Of a DNA stretch of 64,000 bases, positions 43,095 to 52,799 are shown in pieces. The notes beneath the pieces are model-generated. The model worked only from the letters and a program-made list of their open reading frames with translations. It was not told the origin of the DNA and searched no databases. The DNA lies in the NCBI RefSeq assembly GCF_016765695.1, contig NZ_JAETGO010000045.1, positions 1-64,000 of the forward strand, read 5' to 3'. Origin of the DNA: Sporosalibacterium faouarense. GTDB taxonomy: Bacteria > Bacillota > Clostridia > Tissierellales > VENL01. Position 1 is the first letter of the stretch. The number at the start of each line of letters is the position of its first letter. The translations under genes and the position numbers were made by a program.

Positions 43095-43943
43095 TTGATA
43101 TATTTTGAGAAACTTCAAGGAGCAGGTAATGACTTCATTATATTTAATGGTAATAAGGAAGAACTACCATCCTTATCAAAACTAGCTAAGGAAGTATGTG
43201 ATAGACATTTTGGGATAGGAGCAGACGGTATGATAGTTGTAGCACAGTCTAAAATAGCAGATGTGAAAATGATATTTTACAATGCCGATGGATCAATAGC
43301 TCCGATGTGTGGAAATGGAATAAGATGCTTTGGAAAGTATGTTTATGATAAAGGAATTGTTGATAAAGAAAACTTTGATGTTGAAACCTTAGCAGGGATT
43401 ATTAAAATAGATATTCTAAAGGGAAATAAAGAAGACAGTATAGATAGAATTAAAGTTAATATGGGCAAAGCTTCCTTTGATACTAGCAAATTTCCTATAA
43501 AAACAGATAAAGAACAGTTTATAGAAGAAGATATTAATATTAATAATAAAATGTTTAAAATTACTGCTTTACTTATGGGAACCATTCATACAGTAGTATT
43601 TGTAGATGATCTTGAAGAAATAGATATTAGTGAATTGGGATTCTATATAGAGAATCTGCCTATATTTCCAGAGAAAACTAATGTAAACTTTTGCGAAATT
43701 ATTGATGATCATAATTTAAAGGTAATTACTTGGGAAAGAGGGGTTGGTCAGACATTAGCCTGTGGCACAGGTTCAACTGCAGTAGCAATTACAAGTCAAA
43801 AGATTAATAGAACAAGTGACCGAGTTAATATACATGTCCTTGGGGGCAGTCTAGAAATAGAAAACACAAATGATGGAGTGTATATGACTGGGCCTGCTGA
43901 GCTTATATGTACAGGCTATTATAATGAATCTATAGAGGAGTGA
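43095..43943 (+). CDS. dapF: Diaminopimelate epimerase
   Basis: A 282-residue epimerase converting LL- to meso-diaminopimelate. The two catalytic cysteines are in MCGNGIRC and LACGTGSTA; KLQGAGNDF starts the protein as usual. The start is TTG 43095, about eight bases after GGGGAG; the longer frame from 43047 adds 16 residues unlike the family and would contain the ribosome site. Confidence 0.95.
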   Translation: MIYFEKLQGAGNDFIIFNGNKEELPSLSKLAKEVCDRHFGIGADGMIVVAQSKIADVKMIFYNADGSIAPMCGNGIRCFGKYVYDKGIVDKENFDVETLAGIIKIDILKGNKEDSIDRIKVNMGKASFDTSKFPIKTDKEQFIEEDININNKMFKITALLMGTIHTVVFVDDLEEIDISELGFYIENLPIFPEKTNVNFCEIIDDHNLKVITWERGVGQTLACGTGSTAVAITSQKINRTSDRVNIHVLGGSLEIENTNDGVYMTGPAELICTGYYNESIEE

Positions 43944-43948
43944 TAAAA

Positions 43949-44956
43949 ATGAAGAGAATTAATTTAGCTATAGTAGGAGCAACAGGAATGGTTGGTAGGA
44001 CATTTATACAAGTTTTAGAGGAAAGGGACTTCCCTGTTAATGAAATATACTTTTTTGCTTCAGCTAAATCAAAGGGACAAGTATTATCTTTTAGAGGGAA
44101 AGAGTTTGTTGTGGAAGAGTTAAGTGAAGAGTCATTTGATAGAGAAATAGATATAGCTTTATTTTCTGCAGGTGGTGAGGTTAGTAAGAGGTTTGCACCA
44201 ATAGCAAGGGACAAAGGGATTATAGTTATAGATAATAGTAGCGCATGGAGAATGGAAAAAGATGTGCCTTTGATTGTACCAGAAGCAAATCCAGAGGATA
44301 TTAAATGGCATAATGGAATAATAGCGAATCCAAATTGTAGTACAATACAGGCAATATTGCCCCTTAAAGTATTAGACAATGCTTTTAAAATAAAGAGGGT
44401 AGTCTATTCTACTTATCAAGCAGTGTCTGGATCTGGAGTAGGAGGAATAAAAGACTTAAAAAATGGAGTTAATGGTATTGAAAACTCTAAATATCCTCAT
44501 CCAATAGCATTCAATTGTCTGCCTCATATAGATATATTTATGGATAATGGATATACAAAGGAGGAAATAAAGATGATTGAAGAAACAAAGAAAATACTTG
44601 GCAATGATGAACTAAGGATAACTGCTACAACAGTTAGGGTTCCTGTAAAGTATGGACACAGTATTTCAGTGAATGTTGAGTTTGAAAATAACTTTGAAAT
44701 TAGAGATGTATATAGTGTCTTAGAAAAAGCTCAAGGAATAATTATAAAGGATAATCCAAAAGAAAACATATATCCTATGCCTTTATATGCTGAAGGAACG
44801 GATGACGTTTACGTAGGTAGGATAAGAAGGGATTTTAGCTTGGAAAATGGACTTAATATATGGGTTGTGGCAGACAATATTCGTAAAGGTGCAGCTACAA
44901 ACACAGTTCAAATAGCAGAACTGTTATTGGAGGATGATGAAAATGACATTATTTAA
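43949..44956 (+). CDS. asd: Aspartate-semialdehyde dehydrogenase
   Basis: A 335-residue enzyme reducing aspartyl phosphate. NADP motif GATGMVGR, the catalytic cysteine in NPNCSTIQ, the QAVSGSG loop and the histidine in [10 protein letters not shown] are all present. ATG 43949 follows GAGGAG by eight bases; GTG 43940 is too near. The start follows dapF by five bases and the end overlaps dapA by 14 bases. Confidence 0.96.
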   Translation: MKRINLAIVGATGMVGRTFIQVLEERDFPVNEIYFFASAKSKGQVLSFRGKEFVVEELSEESFDREIDIALFSAGGEVSKRFAPIARDKGIIVIDNSSAWRMEKDVPLIVPEANPEDIKWHNGIIANPNCSTIQAILPLKVLDNAFKIKRVVYSTYQAVSGSGVGGIKDLKNGVNGIENSKYPHPIAFNCLPHIDIFMDNGYTKEEIKMIEETKKILGNDELRITATTVRVPVKYGHSISVNVEFENNFEIRDVYSVLEKAQGIIIKDNPKENIYPMPLYAEGTDDVYVGRIRRDFSLENGLNIWVVADNIRKGAATNTVQIAELLLEDDENDII

Positions 44957-45830
44957 GGGTTCAGGTGTGGCGCTTGTAACACCATTTAAAAGTAATAAGG
45001 TTAATTATCAAAAGCTTGAAGAATTAATTGAATGGCATATTGAAAATAGTACTGATGCAATTATAATCTGTGGAACAACAGGGGAAGCTTCTACTATGAC
45101 AAGGGAAGAAAAAAAGAAAGTTATAAGATTTACGGTTGAACAGGTTAATAATCGTATACCTGTGATTGCGGGAACAGGTAGTAATAATACAATTGAAGCA
45201 ATAGAATTAAGTAAATATTCACAAGAAGTGGGTGCAAATGGCCTTTTGATAGTAACACCCTATTATAATAAAACTACTCAGAAAGGGTTAATAAAGCACT
45301 ATACCACTATTGCAGATAGCATAAATATACCTATTATACTATATAATGTTCCGGGAAGAACTGGATTAAATATGACGCCTAAAACAGTATTCCAGTTGGC
45401 TAGTCATCCTAATATACAAGGTGTAAAAGAAGCTAGTGGTAATATTAGTCAAGTAGCAGAGATAGCTAGAATATGCCCTGATGATTTCTATATTTATTCA
45501 GGAAATGATGATCAAATAGTGCCACTCTTATCACTGGGAGGTCAAGGGGTAATATCAGTTGTAGCTAATATTTTACCTAAGGAAACTCATGATATAGTTT
45601 CAAGTTATTTAAGTGGAAAAATTGACCATGCAAGAGAACTACAATTACATCTTAATGGATTAATAAACTCACTATTTATTGAGACAAATCCAATGCCTAT
45701 AAAGACAGCAATGAACATATTAGGTATGGATGCAGGGGAAGTGAGACTACCATTAACTAAGATGGAGCCACAAAATATAGAAATACTTTTAAATAATTTA
45801 GAAGAAATAGGTTTAATTAGTAGGAGGTAA
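44943..45830 (+). CDS. dapA: 4-hydroxy-tetrahydrodipicolinate synthase
   Basis: The 295-residue class I aldolase condenses aspartate semialdehyde with pyruvate. [26 protein letters not shown] and the Schiff-base lysine in GVKEASG are visible. ATG 44943 lies nine bases after GGAGG and gives the usual [15 protein letters not shown] beginning; earlier ATGs at 44934 and 44937 are closer to that site. Confidence 0.96.
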   Translation: MTLFKGSGVALVTPFKSNKVNYQKLEELIEWHIENSTDAIIICGTTGEASTMTREEKKKVIRFTVEQVNNRIPVIAGTGSNNTIEAIELSKYSQEVGANGLLIVTPYYNKTTQKGLIKHYTTIADSINIPIILYNVPGRTGLNMTPKTVFQLASHPNIQGVKEASGNISQVAEIARICPDDFYIYSGNDDQIVPLLSLGGQGVISVVANILPKETHDIVSSYLSGKIDHARELQLHLNGLINSLFIETNPMPIKTAMNILGMDAGEVRLPLTKMEPQNIEILLNNLEEIGLISRR

Positions 45831-45834
45831 TTCA

Positions 45835-46587
45835 ATGATAAAAGTTATACTTTATGGATGCAATGGCAAAATGGGTCAGGTAATGAGTAATCAGTTAATG
45901 ATGGAGAATGACTTCGAAATTGTTGCTGGAATTGATAGAGATACAGTCAAGCATGAAAATAATTATCCAGTTTATAATAGTCCATATGACTATAAAGAAG
46001 AAGTAGATATTATCATAGATTTTTCTCATACATCCTATTTAGAAGAGATGTTAGAGTTTGCTGTAAATAAACGTATTCCATTGGTGATAGCAACTACAGG
46101 GCTTACCAAAGAACATATGGAGGGAATACAGGAAGCATCTAAGAATATCCCGATTCTTTATTCGTCAAATATGTCCTTAGGCGTCAATGTATTAAGAAAG
46201 GTTTTGAGACAGATAAGTCCAGTTATAGATGAAAGCTTTGATATAGAGATTATTGAAAAACATCATAATAAAAAATTAGATGCTCCTAGTGGTACGGCTT
46301 ATTTATTAGCTAATACTATTAATGAATCTTTAAGTAATAAGAAAGAATATGTTTATGGTAGAGAAGGGAAAGATGCCAGGAGAAAGAATAATGAGATTGG
46401 CATCCATGCAATTCGTGGTGGGACTATAGCTGGAGAGCATTCTGTTATTTTCGCAGGTCTTGATGAAGTAATAGAAATAAAGCATACTGCTCTATCTAAA
46501 AATATCTTTGCCATGGGAGCTATAAGGAGTGCTAAATTTATCATAGAGAGCCAGCCGGGATTTTACACTATAGATGACATTTTTTGA
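45835..46587 (+). CDS. dapB: 4-hydroxy-tetrahydrodipicolinate reductase
   Basis: A 250-residue NAD(P)H reductase. The nucleotide motif is GCNGKMGQV, the active site EIIEKHHNKKLDAPSGTA, and IRGGTIAGEH and GHT-like KHTALSKN follow. AGGAGG precedes the ATG, four bases behind dapA. Confidence 0.96.
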   Translation: MIKVILYGCNGKMGQVMSNQLMMENDFEIVAGIDRDTVKHENNYPVYNSPYDYKEEVDIIIDFSHTSYLEEMLEFAVNKRIPLVIATTGLTKEHMEGIQEASKNIPILYSSNMSLGVNVLRKVLRQISPVIDESFDIEIIEKHHNKKLDAPSGTAYLLANTINESLSNKKEYVYGREGKDARRKNNEIGIHAIRGGTIAGEHSVIFAGLDEVIEIKHTALSKNIFAMGAIRSAKFIIESQPGFYTIDDIF

Positions 46588-46621
46588 GATAAGATAATAA
46601 ACAAATTTAAGAAAGGATGAA

Positions 46622-47365
46622 ATGCAAATGACTATTGAAGGTAGAATGTTAAACACTGAAAAGCAGTTAAATAATGCCTATGAAATTGCAAGGTTTATCA
46701 AGGAAGCAAAAAAATCTACACCGATAAAGCTGTATATCAAGGGAAATCTTGATGAAATGGACTTTACAGGCTTAAAAGTTTTTGGGGAAGGAAACTCAAA
46801 GATAGTGTTTGGAGAATATGACGATATATTAAATATTCTTAGAAAATATAAAGAAAAAATTGAAGACTTCCATATTGAAAATGATAGGAGAAACTCGGCG
46901 ATTCCACTTTTGGATATAAAGGATATTAAAGCTCGTATTGAGCCCGGTGCCATTATTAGAGATATGGTAGAAATCGGTGAGAATGCAGTTATAATGATGG
47001 GAGCTGTTATAAATATAGGGGCTGAAATCGGTGAAAATACAATGATTGATATGAATGCAGTGGTTGGGGCACGAGGAACTATTGGTAACAATGTCCATGT
47101 AGGAGCAGGAGCAGTAATAGCAGGAGTATTAGAGCCACCTAGCAAAACACCTGTAATAATTGAAGATGATGTACTTATTGGAGCGAACGCAGTTGTTTTA
47201 GAGGGAGTAAGAGTAGGTAAAGGAGCAGTGGTAGCTGCAGGATCTATGGTTACTAGAGATGTACCTGCCAATAGCGTCGTAGCTGGTACACCAGCAAGGG
47301 TGATTAAAGAAAAGGATGCAAAGACAGCGGATAAAGTAAAGATATTAGATGATTTAAGAAAATAA
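46622..47365 (+). CDS. dapH: Tetrahydrodipicolinate N-acetyltransferase
   Basis: A 247-residue acyltransferase with left-handed beta-helix hexapeptide repeats (about 100-215, for example [20 protein letters not shown]) and an N-terminal alpha/beta domain. The sequence matches the DapH N-acetyl type of Firmicutes rather than the succinyl DapD. It commits the pathway to N-acetylated intermediates. Two possible ATGs (46622, 46628) follow AAAGGA. Confidence 0.93.
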   Translation: MQMTIEGRMLNTEKQLNNAYEIARFIKEAKKSTPIKLYIKGNLDEMDFTGLKVFGEGNSKIVFGEYDDILNILRKYKEKIEDFHIENDRRNSAIPLLDIKDIKARIEPGAIIRDMVEIGENAVIMMGAVINIGAEIGENTMIDMNAVVGARGTIGNNVHVGAGAVIAGVLEPPSKTPVIIEDDVLIGANAVVLEGVRVGKGAVVAAGSMVTRDVPANSVVAGTPARVIKEKDAKTADKVKILDDLRK

Positions 47366-47371
47366 TATTAT

Positions 47372-47435
47372 TGAGGAAATTGTGTATTAAAATTTTGTGA
47401 TTCAATGTATTAGTTTCAAAATACACAAATTTCTC
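47372..47435. repeat. Dispersed inverted-repeat element, copy 1
   Basis: TGAGGAAATTGTGTATT at the left is mirrored by AATACACAAATTTCTCA at the right, with a 30-base centre. It lies between dapH and the aminotransferase gene and shares its ends with elements at 50362, 52842 and 63566. Confidence 0.6.
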
Positions 47436-47468
47436 ACTTATATACCAATGTAATAGGGGGTGTTAAGT

Positions 47469-48659
47469 ATGAGTAATATTTTTGAGGAAGATAAAAAATA
47501 CGTTTTAAATGTATATAGAAGAGACAAATTAAAAATCACAGAAGGTAGAGGGTCTTACCTTTATGATGAAGATGGAAATAAATATCTAGATATGTATAGT
47601 GGTATTGCAGTAAATAATTTAGGGTTAAGTAATCCTGAAGTTCTATCTAGAATTGCTAGTCAAGCCTCTAAATTTATTCATCTGTCTAATTACTTCGTAT
47701 CTGAGCCTACAGTAAAGCTTGCGAAACTATTAGTAGAATCTAGCTTTGCATCTAAAGTGTTTTTTACTAACTCAGGTGCTGAGGCAAATGAAGCGGCAAT
47801 TAAACTGGCAAGAAAATTTGGTAAAGAATTAAATAGAAATAAGATTGAAATACTTACAGCCTACAATTCTTTTCATGGTAGAACTTGTGGTAGTTTAACA
47901 TTAACTGGACAAAAGAAATATCAAAACGATTTTCAACCTTTGTTATCAGGAGTGGGTCACTTTATTTTTAATGATATAATCTCACTTAGAGAAAAAGTTA
48001 ATGAAAATACTTGTGCAGTTTTCTTAGAGATGATTCAAGGAGAGGGTGGCATTAAAGAGGCTACTCAAGAATTTATTGATACTTTGGTTGAACTTGCAAA
48101 TAAATATAATTTCTTAATTATAGTTGATGAGATTCAAACAGGACTAGGTAGAGTAGGAGACTTATTTGCTTATGAGAAATATGAATTTACGCCCCATATA
48201 GTTACCTTAGCTAAATCATTAGGTGGAGGAATCCCTCTAGGGGCTATGCTTGTAAACGAACAAATTTCAGAAGTTCTTCAACATGGAGATCATGGAAGTA
48301 CCTTTGGAGGAAATTCTCTAGCTTGTGCAGCAGGTGAATATATTTTGGCAACTGTTAATAAGAATGGTTTTAAAAAAGAAGTTAAAAATAAGAGTCGTTA
48401 TATTTTTAATAAAGTATATGAGCTTAGGGGTAAATTTCCCAAGATTATTAAAGAGGTTAGAGGACGGGGATTGATGATTGGTATAGATGTTGGTGATTAT
48501 GCAAAAGAAATTAAGACTAAAGGCATAGAGAGGAAATTGTTGTTGAATATAACTAATAAAACAGTTGTTAGATTGTTGCCTGCGTTAACCATTTCATTTG
48601 GTGAGATAGATGAGTTTTTATCAAAGTTTAAGCTAATATTACAGGATATAAATGAATGA
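47469..48659 (+). CDS. ArgD-type aminotransferase, probable N-acetyl-LL-diaminopimelate aminotransferase
   Basis: A 396-residue class III PLP aminotransferase. NSGAEANEAAIKLAR, SFHGRT, DEIQTGLGR and the PLP lysine in LAKSLGGGIPLGAM are visible. By sequence it is an acetylornithine aminotransferase relative. No arginine genes are nearby and the lysine pathway here needs an N-acetyl-diaminopimelate aminotransferase, so that role is likely. ATG 47469 is eight bases after AGGGGG. It may be separated from the operon by the repeat at 47372. Confidence 0.82.
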   Translation: MSNIFEEDKKYVLNVYRRDKLKITEGRGSYLYDEDGNKYLDMYSGIAVNNLGLSNPEVLSRIASQASKFIHLSNYFVSEPTVKLAKLLVESSFASKVFFTNSGAEANEAAIKLARKFGKELNRNKIEILTAYNSFHGRTCGSLTLTGQKKYQNDFQPLLSGVGHFIFNDIISLREKVNENTCAVFLEMIQGEGGIKEATQEFIDTLVELANKYNFLIIVDEIQTGLGRVGDLFAYEKYEFTPHIVTLAKSLGGGIPLGAMLVNEQISEVLQHGDHGSTFGGNSLACAAGEYILATVNKNGFKKEVKNKSRYIFNKVYELRGKFPKIIKEVRGRGLMIGIDVGDYAKEIKTKGIERKLLLNITNKTVVRLLPALTISFGEIDEFLSKFKLILQDINE

Positions 48660-48735
48660 ACTCGTTCGGATAAATAGGTTTAAAATCCCATTTAAGGGTA
48701 TAAAATTCATAAAATTATAATAAGGGGAAAATATT

Positions 48736-49437
48736 ATGGCTAATTGTGAAAGATGTACACATAATCTATGTGCAAAAAAAGTACCTATATTTTCAAATTT
48801 GTCCCGAGATGAATTGATTGAAATAATAAAGATGACAGGACATAGGGAATATAAAAAAGGAGAAACTATTTTTTTAGAGGGTACAGACGCAAATACTTTA
48901 TATATAATTAATGAAGGTAGAATAAAGCTATTTAAGTATACTAAGGATGGAAAGGAGCAAATACTTCATATCCTATCCAATGGAGATTTCTTTGGTGAGT
49001 TAAATCTTTTTAAAGACGGCGAGTATAATTTTAATGCAAAAGCAATTATGGAAACTAAGATTTGCACATTAACAAAAGATAAAATGAAGGCAATTATTTT
49101 AGATAAGCCTGAGATTGGATTAAAGATACTTGAGGTTATAGGTGACAGGCTATCAAATGTAGAAACATTAGCTCAGAGTTTAGCAACAAATGATGTTGAA
49201 GCTAGAATAGCTAAGTTACTTTTAGATTTAAAAGAAGAATATGGGAAAGAGGTACTTAAAGGTACTTCTTTGAAATTACCTATTACTAAAGGTGATATGT
49301 CAAATTATACAGGAGTTGCTAGGGAGACAATTAGTAGAAAACTCAAGAAATTTGAAGAAGAAGGAATAATAGAGTTAGTTGGAACGAAAAAAATAGTAAT
49401 AATTGATGAAGAAAAATTAGAAGATTATTTATTTTAA
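48736..49437 (+). CDS. Crp/Fnr-family regulator with FNR-type cysteine set
   Basis: A 233-residue regulator: N-terminal cysteines Cys4, Cys7 and Cys12, a cyclic-nucleotide-like beta-barrel with a fourth cysteine Cys110, a long dimer helix, and a C-terminal helix-turn-helix. The recognition helix reads TGVARETISRKLKKFEEEG. The cysteine spacing (3, 5, 98) is close to that of E. coli FNR (3, 6, 93), so a [4Fe-4S] cluster sensing O2 or NO is likely. It lies just upstream of ric, whose promoter holds a TTTGAC-N4-GTCAAA site, and is the natural candidate to bind it and the same site at 25375. GGGG precedes the ATG. Confidence 0.85.
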   Translation: MANCERCTHNLCAKKVPIFSNLSRDELIEIIKMTGHREYKKGETIFLEGTDANTLYIINEGRIKLFKYTKDGKEQILHILSNGDFFGELNLFKDGEYNFNAKAIMETKICTLTKDKMKAIILDKPEIGLKILEVIGDRLSNVETLAQSLATNDVEARIAKLLLDLKEEYGKEVLKGTSLKLPITKGDMSNYTGVARETISRKLKKFEEEGIIELVGTKKIVIIDEEKLEDYLF

Positions 49438-49441
49438 TTTG

Positions 49442-49484
49442 TTTGACTGAGGTCAAAGATATTTAAACAAATTCCTCCTATAAT
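49442..49484 (+). promoter_or_regulatory. FNR/CRP-type activator site and class II promoter of ric
   Basis: TTTGAC-TGAG-GTCAAA (49442-49457) is followed after 21 bases by TATAAT (49479-49484). Palindrome form, spacing and even the sequence around the -10 box (CCTATAAT, AAAGTAAC) match the promoter at 25375-25417. Confidence 0.8.
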
Positions 49485-49586
49485 TAAAGTAACAACAAGA
49501 TATTAAGTTTAGTGAAATTTTGATAGCAAGATTTTGTAAAAAGAGCTTGAGATATTAAATTATAGAATTTAGAGGAGGAATTTATT

Positions 49587-50294
49587 ATGACAAAGGTATT
49601 TAATAAAAAACAAAAAATAGGTGAGATTGCAACTATATTCCCTAAAGCTACAGATGTATTTATGAAGTATAATATTGATTTTTGTTGTGGAGGAGACAGA
49701 CCATTATCAGAAGCTATTGATGAGCAAAATATAAACGAAGAAAATCTTATTTCTGAACTTAATGAAAAATATGAAATATTTAGAAATGAAGTAAGTCAGG
49801 AAAAGGATTGGACTCAAGAGTCATATACAGATTTAATTGATTATATAGTTAATAAGCACCATTCCTATATGAAAGAGGTTCTTCCGATAACTACTGACCT
49901 AGTAAGCAAAATATTACAAGTGCATTATGAAGAATCCGGAGATGTTCTTTCTAAGGTTCATAGTCTATTTAATAGTTTGCGTACAGAAATAGAAGCTCAC
50001 TTAATAAAAGAAGAGGAAATTTTATTTCCAAGAATTAAGGAATACGAAAAAGCTCCTTCTAAATCGTTGTTAGATGAAGCTATAAAAGTAATGGAAGAGA
50101 CTGAAAACGAGCATGATAATGCAGGAGACATATTAAAGGAGATTAGAAAAATTACTAACGATTATGAAGTTCCTTCAACAGGATGTTTTACATTTGAAAA
50201 AACTTATGAAAAACTTCAAAACATTGAATCAGATTTATTTCAGCACATACATTTAGAAAATAACATCTTATTTGAAAGATTAAAAAGAAACTAA
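49587..50294 (+). CDS. scdA: RIC/ScdA di-iron iron-sulfur cluster repair protein
   Basis: A 235-residue protein that repairs Fe-S clusters after NO or oxidant damage. The N-terminal DUF542 part has the double cysteine DFCCGGD (Cys33, Cys34). The hemerythrin-like domain follows with its iron ligands in NKHHSYM, EIEAHLIKEEEILFP, ENEHDNAG and HIHLENNILF. AGAGGAGG precedes the ATG. Under the FNR-type promoter and followed by a strong terminator. Confidence 0.95.
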   Translation: MTKVFNKKQKIGEIATIFPKATDVFMKYNIDFCCGGDRPLSEAIDEQNINEENLISELNEKYEIFRNEVSQEKDWTQESYTDLIDYIVNKHHSYMKEVLPITTDLVSKILQVHYEESGDVLSKVHSLFNSLRTEIEAHLIKEEEILFPRIKEYEKAPSKSLLDEAIKVMEETENEHDNAGDILKEIRKITNDYEVPSTGCFTFEKTYEKLQNIESDLFQHIHLENNILFERLKRN

Positions 50295-50314
50295 GATATA
50301 TTGAGAAATAAAGT

Positions 50315-50358
50315 AATAAGAACTGGTTACTAATAAAAATTAGTAACCAGTTCTTATT
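50315..50358 (+). terminator. Strong terminator after ric
   Basis: An 18-base-pair perfect stem (50315-50332 with 50341-50358) and an eight-base loop, 20 bases after the stop codon. Confidence 0.9.
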
Positions 50359-50361
50359 AAA

Positions 50362-50400
50362 TGAGGAAATTTTATATTAAGATTTTATTCAAATATAAAC
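50362..50400. repeat. Dispersed repeat, copy 2 (left end only)
   Basis: TGAGGAAATTTTATATTAA matches the left end of the other copies; no matching right end is visible. The rest of the gap to 50675 holds no gene that I can see. Confidence 0.4.
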
Positions 50401-50674
50401 TGGAAACAAGAATATTATTTTGGATTAATAATTGTCTTATAAAAAATCTATACTCATAAGTACATGTAATTTTGGGGCTTTAAGAATTAAGCTCTTAGAT
50501 TTAGTAAATATAAATCTAATACCTGAAATCAATATATGATTTTTGTCACATTGATAAATGATACTAATCACATTATTCCTTGGCAGAAAATAGTATTATA
50601 TAACTAAATAAAGGAAGTAATACTAAATAATAAAAGTATATTAGAATATAATTACTAATTAATGGAGGGATATT

Positions 50675-51034
50675 ATGGATAAGGACAAAATGCGAGAGGA
50701 TTTTAAGAAAGAGATAGGATTTGTTCCTCCAGGAGTCATGGTTTCTGAAGCTTTCGGTGAAAATTTTCAAAAAATAATTTCAGAGTATCATCATGAAATC
50801 TGGGAAGGTGGAGTTATTCCACTAAAATATAGATATCTTATAGCTCTAGCAACTGCCATATTTGACAATAATGAAACTAGAGCTAAGCTTGAAATGAATA
50901 AAGCTATAAAATATGGGGCAAATAAAGAAGAGATTATTGAAGTTTTAAAGCAACAGGTTTGGATGAAGGGTGCACCAACTTTAGTTCAAATTGCACCGTT
51001 AATTAAGTATATGGAAAGTAAGTTTAATAAATAA
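50675..51034 (+). CDS. Carboxymuconolactone-decarboxylase/AhpD-like protein lacking the redox cysteines
   Basis: A 119-residue all-helical protein with the CMD fold pattern (LKYRYLIALATAIF...AIKYGANKEEIIEVLKQ). AhpD-type members have CxxC in the helix before this point; here that place reads ATAIFDNNET with no cysteine at all in the protein. Disulfide reductase activity is therefore not expected. It is followed after 21 bases by a hemerythrin gene. GGAGGG precedes the ATG. Confidence 0.78.
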   Translation: MDKDKMREDFKKEIGFVPPGVMVSEAFGENFQKIISEYHHEIWEGGVIPLKYRYLIALATAIFDNNETRAKLEMNKAIKYGANKEEIIEVLKQQVWMKGAPTLVQIAPLIKYMESKFNK

Positions 51035-51055
51035 AAAAATATATGAGGTGATAAA

Positions 51056-51610
51056 ATGAATGCTATAAAATTAATGATGGAAGAACATAAGTATATTAAG
51101 AGAATGCTAGAGGTCGTAAGAAAACTAAGTATTAAAGTACTTAATGGAGAAGATGTAGATTATAATATTTTTTATAAAGTAATAGACTTTGTAAGAAATT
51201 ATGCTGATAAGCATCATCATAATAAAGAAGAAGAAATATTATTTAAGAAAATGTCTGAGGAGCTTGGTGAAGCTATTGCAAATGGACCTATATTTGGTAT
51301 GCTTGCAGAACATGATTTAGGAAGACTTTATATGAAGAATCTTGAAGAAGCAGTGCAGAGAGTGCAAGATGGGGATATGGATTCTCGTGTAGATGTTATT
51401 GCAAATGCTATATCATATACTGATCTGCTTCATAGACATATTGATAAAGAGGATAATGCCATTTATAAATTTGGAGAGAATAAACTAAAGAAAGAAACTT
51501 TACAAGAAGTAGAAGAAATGTGTGAAGAAGTGGAAAAAGAAGCTGAAAAGGAAAGTATACAACAAAGGTATATTGATTTAGTTGATGAACTAGAAAAAAT
51601 GATGGAGTAA
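51056..51610 (+). CDS. Hemerythrin-like di-iron protein
   Basis: A 184-residue four-helix protein with hemerythrin ligands: EEHKYIKRM at the start, KHHHNKEEEILF, LAEHDLGR and HRHIDKEDNAIY. An extra charged C-terminal helix (about 145-184) follows. Such proteins bind O2 or NO at a di-iron centre. The neighbours, ric and the FNR-like regulator, support a stress role. GAGGTG precedes the ATG. Confidence 0.9.
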   Translation: MNAIKLMMEEHKYIKRMLEVVRKLSIKVLNGEDVDYNIFYKVIDFVRNYADKHHHNKEEEILFKKMSEELGEAIANGPIFGMLAEHDLGRLYMKNLEEAVQRVQDGDMDSRVDVIANAISYTDLLHRHIDKEDNAIYKFGENKLKKETLQEVEEMCEEVEKEAEKESIQQRYIDLVDELEKMME

Positions 51611-51621
51611 CTCCCCAAAAC

Positions 51622-51657
51622 ACAAGGGCGCTAATTTAGTGTCCTTGTATTTTTTTA
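51622..51657 (+). terminator. Terminator after hemerythrin gene
   Basis: ACAAGGGCGCTAA pairs with TTAGTGTCCTTGT through G-T pairs, then T7. Confidence 0.88.
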
Positions 51658-51790
51658 TTTTTGTATAAAATTACAATGATTGTTTTTTGATAACAAAGTA
51701 AATAAATTTGGTGAAAACGATATACAAATGTAAGAAAAACTACTAAATGGGAAAGATAAAGAATAGATTAATTTGTTAGGGAGGGTAATA

Positions 51791-52381
51791 ATGAATTTTG
51801 GACTAAATATAGAGACTTTTATTACTATCTTTTCAATAGTACTTTCGACAATAGGAATTGTATACATTCTCAGATTCAATTGGAAGCAATATGGTGCCCT
51901 CTTTTTGTTCAGTGCTATTACAGGGGAGCTAATTTGTATATTTTTTATCAAAGTTGGATTTTATTCATATCCATATAGGTTATTTCCATCCATATCTTCA
52001 ATGCCATTTGTAATAATACTAACTATGTTTCCCCTTTATGTTTTAATAGGAGTAAGATATAGTCCAAAATCTTGGTATCATAAGGTACCCTTTTATTTGA
52101 TTATTGTACATATAGGAGTGCTATTAGAATTATTATTTGAAAACACTACAGAATTAATTAAATATGATAGATTTTGGGATGGATGGGATTCCTATACCTG
52201 GTGGTGGGTATTCTTACTAACTTTTGAGTTTATAGGAGGAACAATTGTGTCAGAAAAATTCAGAAAACCATTAAACATTGAGACGCTACGATTTGGTAGG
52301 ATTGGATGGATTATACAACATCTAATTTTTATAGCTACTATATTTTTATTTGGATTCTACGTGGGAAGAGCCACTTTATGA
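51791..52381 (+). CDS. CBO0543-family membrane protein, second copy
   Basis: A 196-residue integral membrane protein with five or six segments and Trp-rich loops (DRFWDGWDSYTWWWVF). It is of the same kind as the 3655-4110 product. ATG 51791 follows GGGAGGG. Function unknown. Confidence 0.65.
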   Translation: MNFGLNIETFITIFSIVLSTIGIVYILRFNWKQYGALFLFSAITGELICIFFIKVGFYSYPYRLFPSISSMPFVIILTMFPLYVLIGVRYSPKSWYHKVPFYLIIVHIGVLLELLFENTTELIKYDRFWDGWDSYTWWWVFLLTFEFIGGTIVSEKFRKPLNIETLRFGRIGWIIQHLIFIATIFLFGFYVGRATL

Positions 52382-52463
52382 TATACTAGCTTTAATATAG
52401 AAAATTAGTATTATATATATTGAAATATGTGTGAAAGAATCTCAAAGAAGGGGGAAGTGAATT

Positions 52464-52730
52464 ATGAGTCAACATATGTTTAATTTTAGTTTCGGATTAG
52501 GCTGGCTATGGATGATAATAGGATCTTTACTGAAAGTAGCTATAGTTGTAGCAATTGTTGTAATTATAGTTAAAGTGCTTCAAAATAATAAAAGAAATGA
52601 TAATTCAAGCTATAAACCGATGGGGAATACACATTCTAATAGGGCTATTGAAATTCTTAAAGAAAGATATGCAAGAGGAGAAATTGACGAAGAGGAATAT
52701 AAAAGCAAGTTGAATCAACTAAAGGAATAA
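52464..52730 (+). CDS. SHOCT-domain membrane protein
   Basis: Eighty-eight residues: one membrane segment (about 12-40) and a C-terminal SHOCT motif AIEILKERYARGEIDEEEY (about 62-80), a short helical pair found at the ends of many small membrane proteins and thought to help assembly. AAGGGGG precedes the ATG. A terminator follows at 52800. Confidence 0.82.
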   Translation: MSQHMFNFSFGLGWLWMIIGSLLKVAIVVAIVVIIVKVLQNNKRNDNSSYKPMGNTHSNRAIEILKERYARGEIDEEEYKSKLNQLKE

Positions 52731-52799
52731 ACACATATAATTTAGATAAGTGACTTCTGAAGTAAAATATTAAAGTTAATTTTAATAAGAACTACTATT

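Noticed and set aside
46678-47271. 197-residue open frame on the minus strand
   Set aside because: Antisense of dapH. Its I/A/P-rich repeats mirror the hexapeptide repeats of the real gene, and it has no ribosome site.
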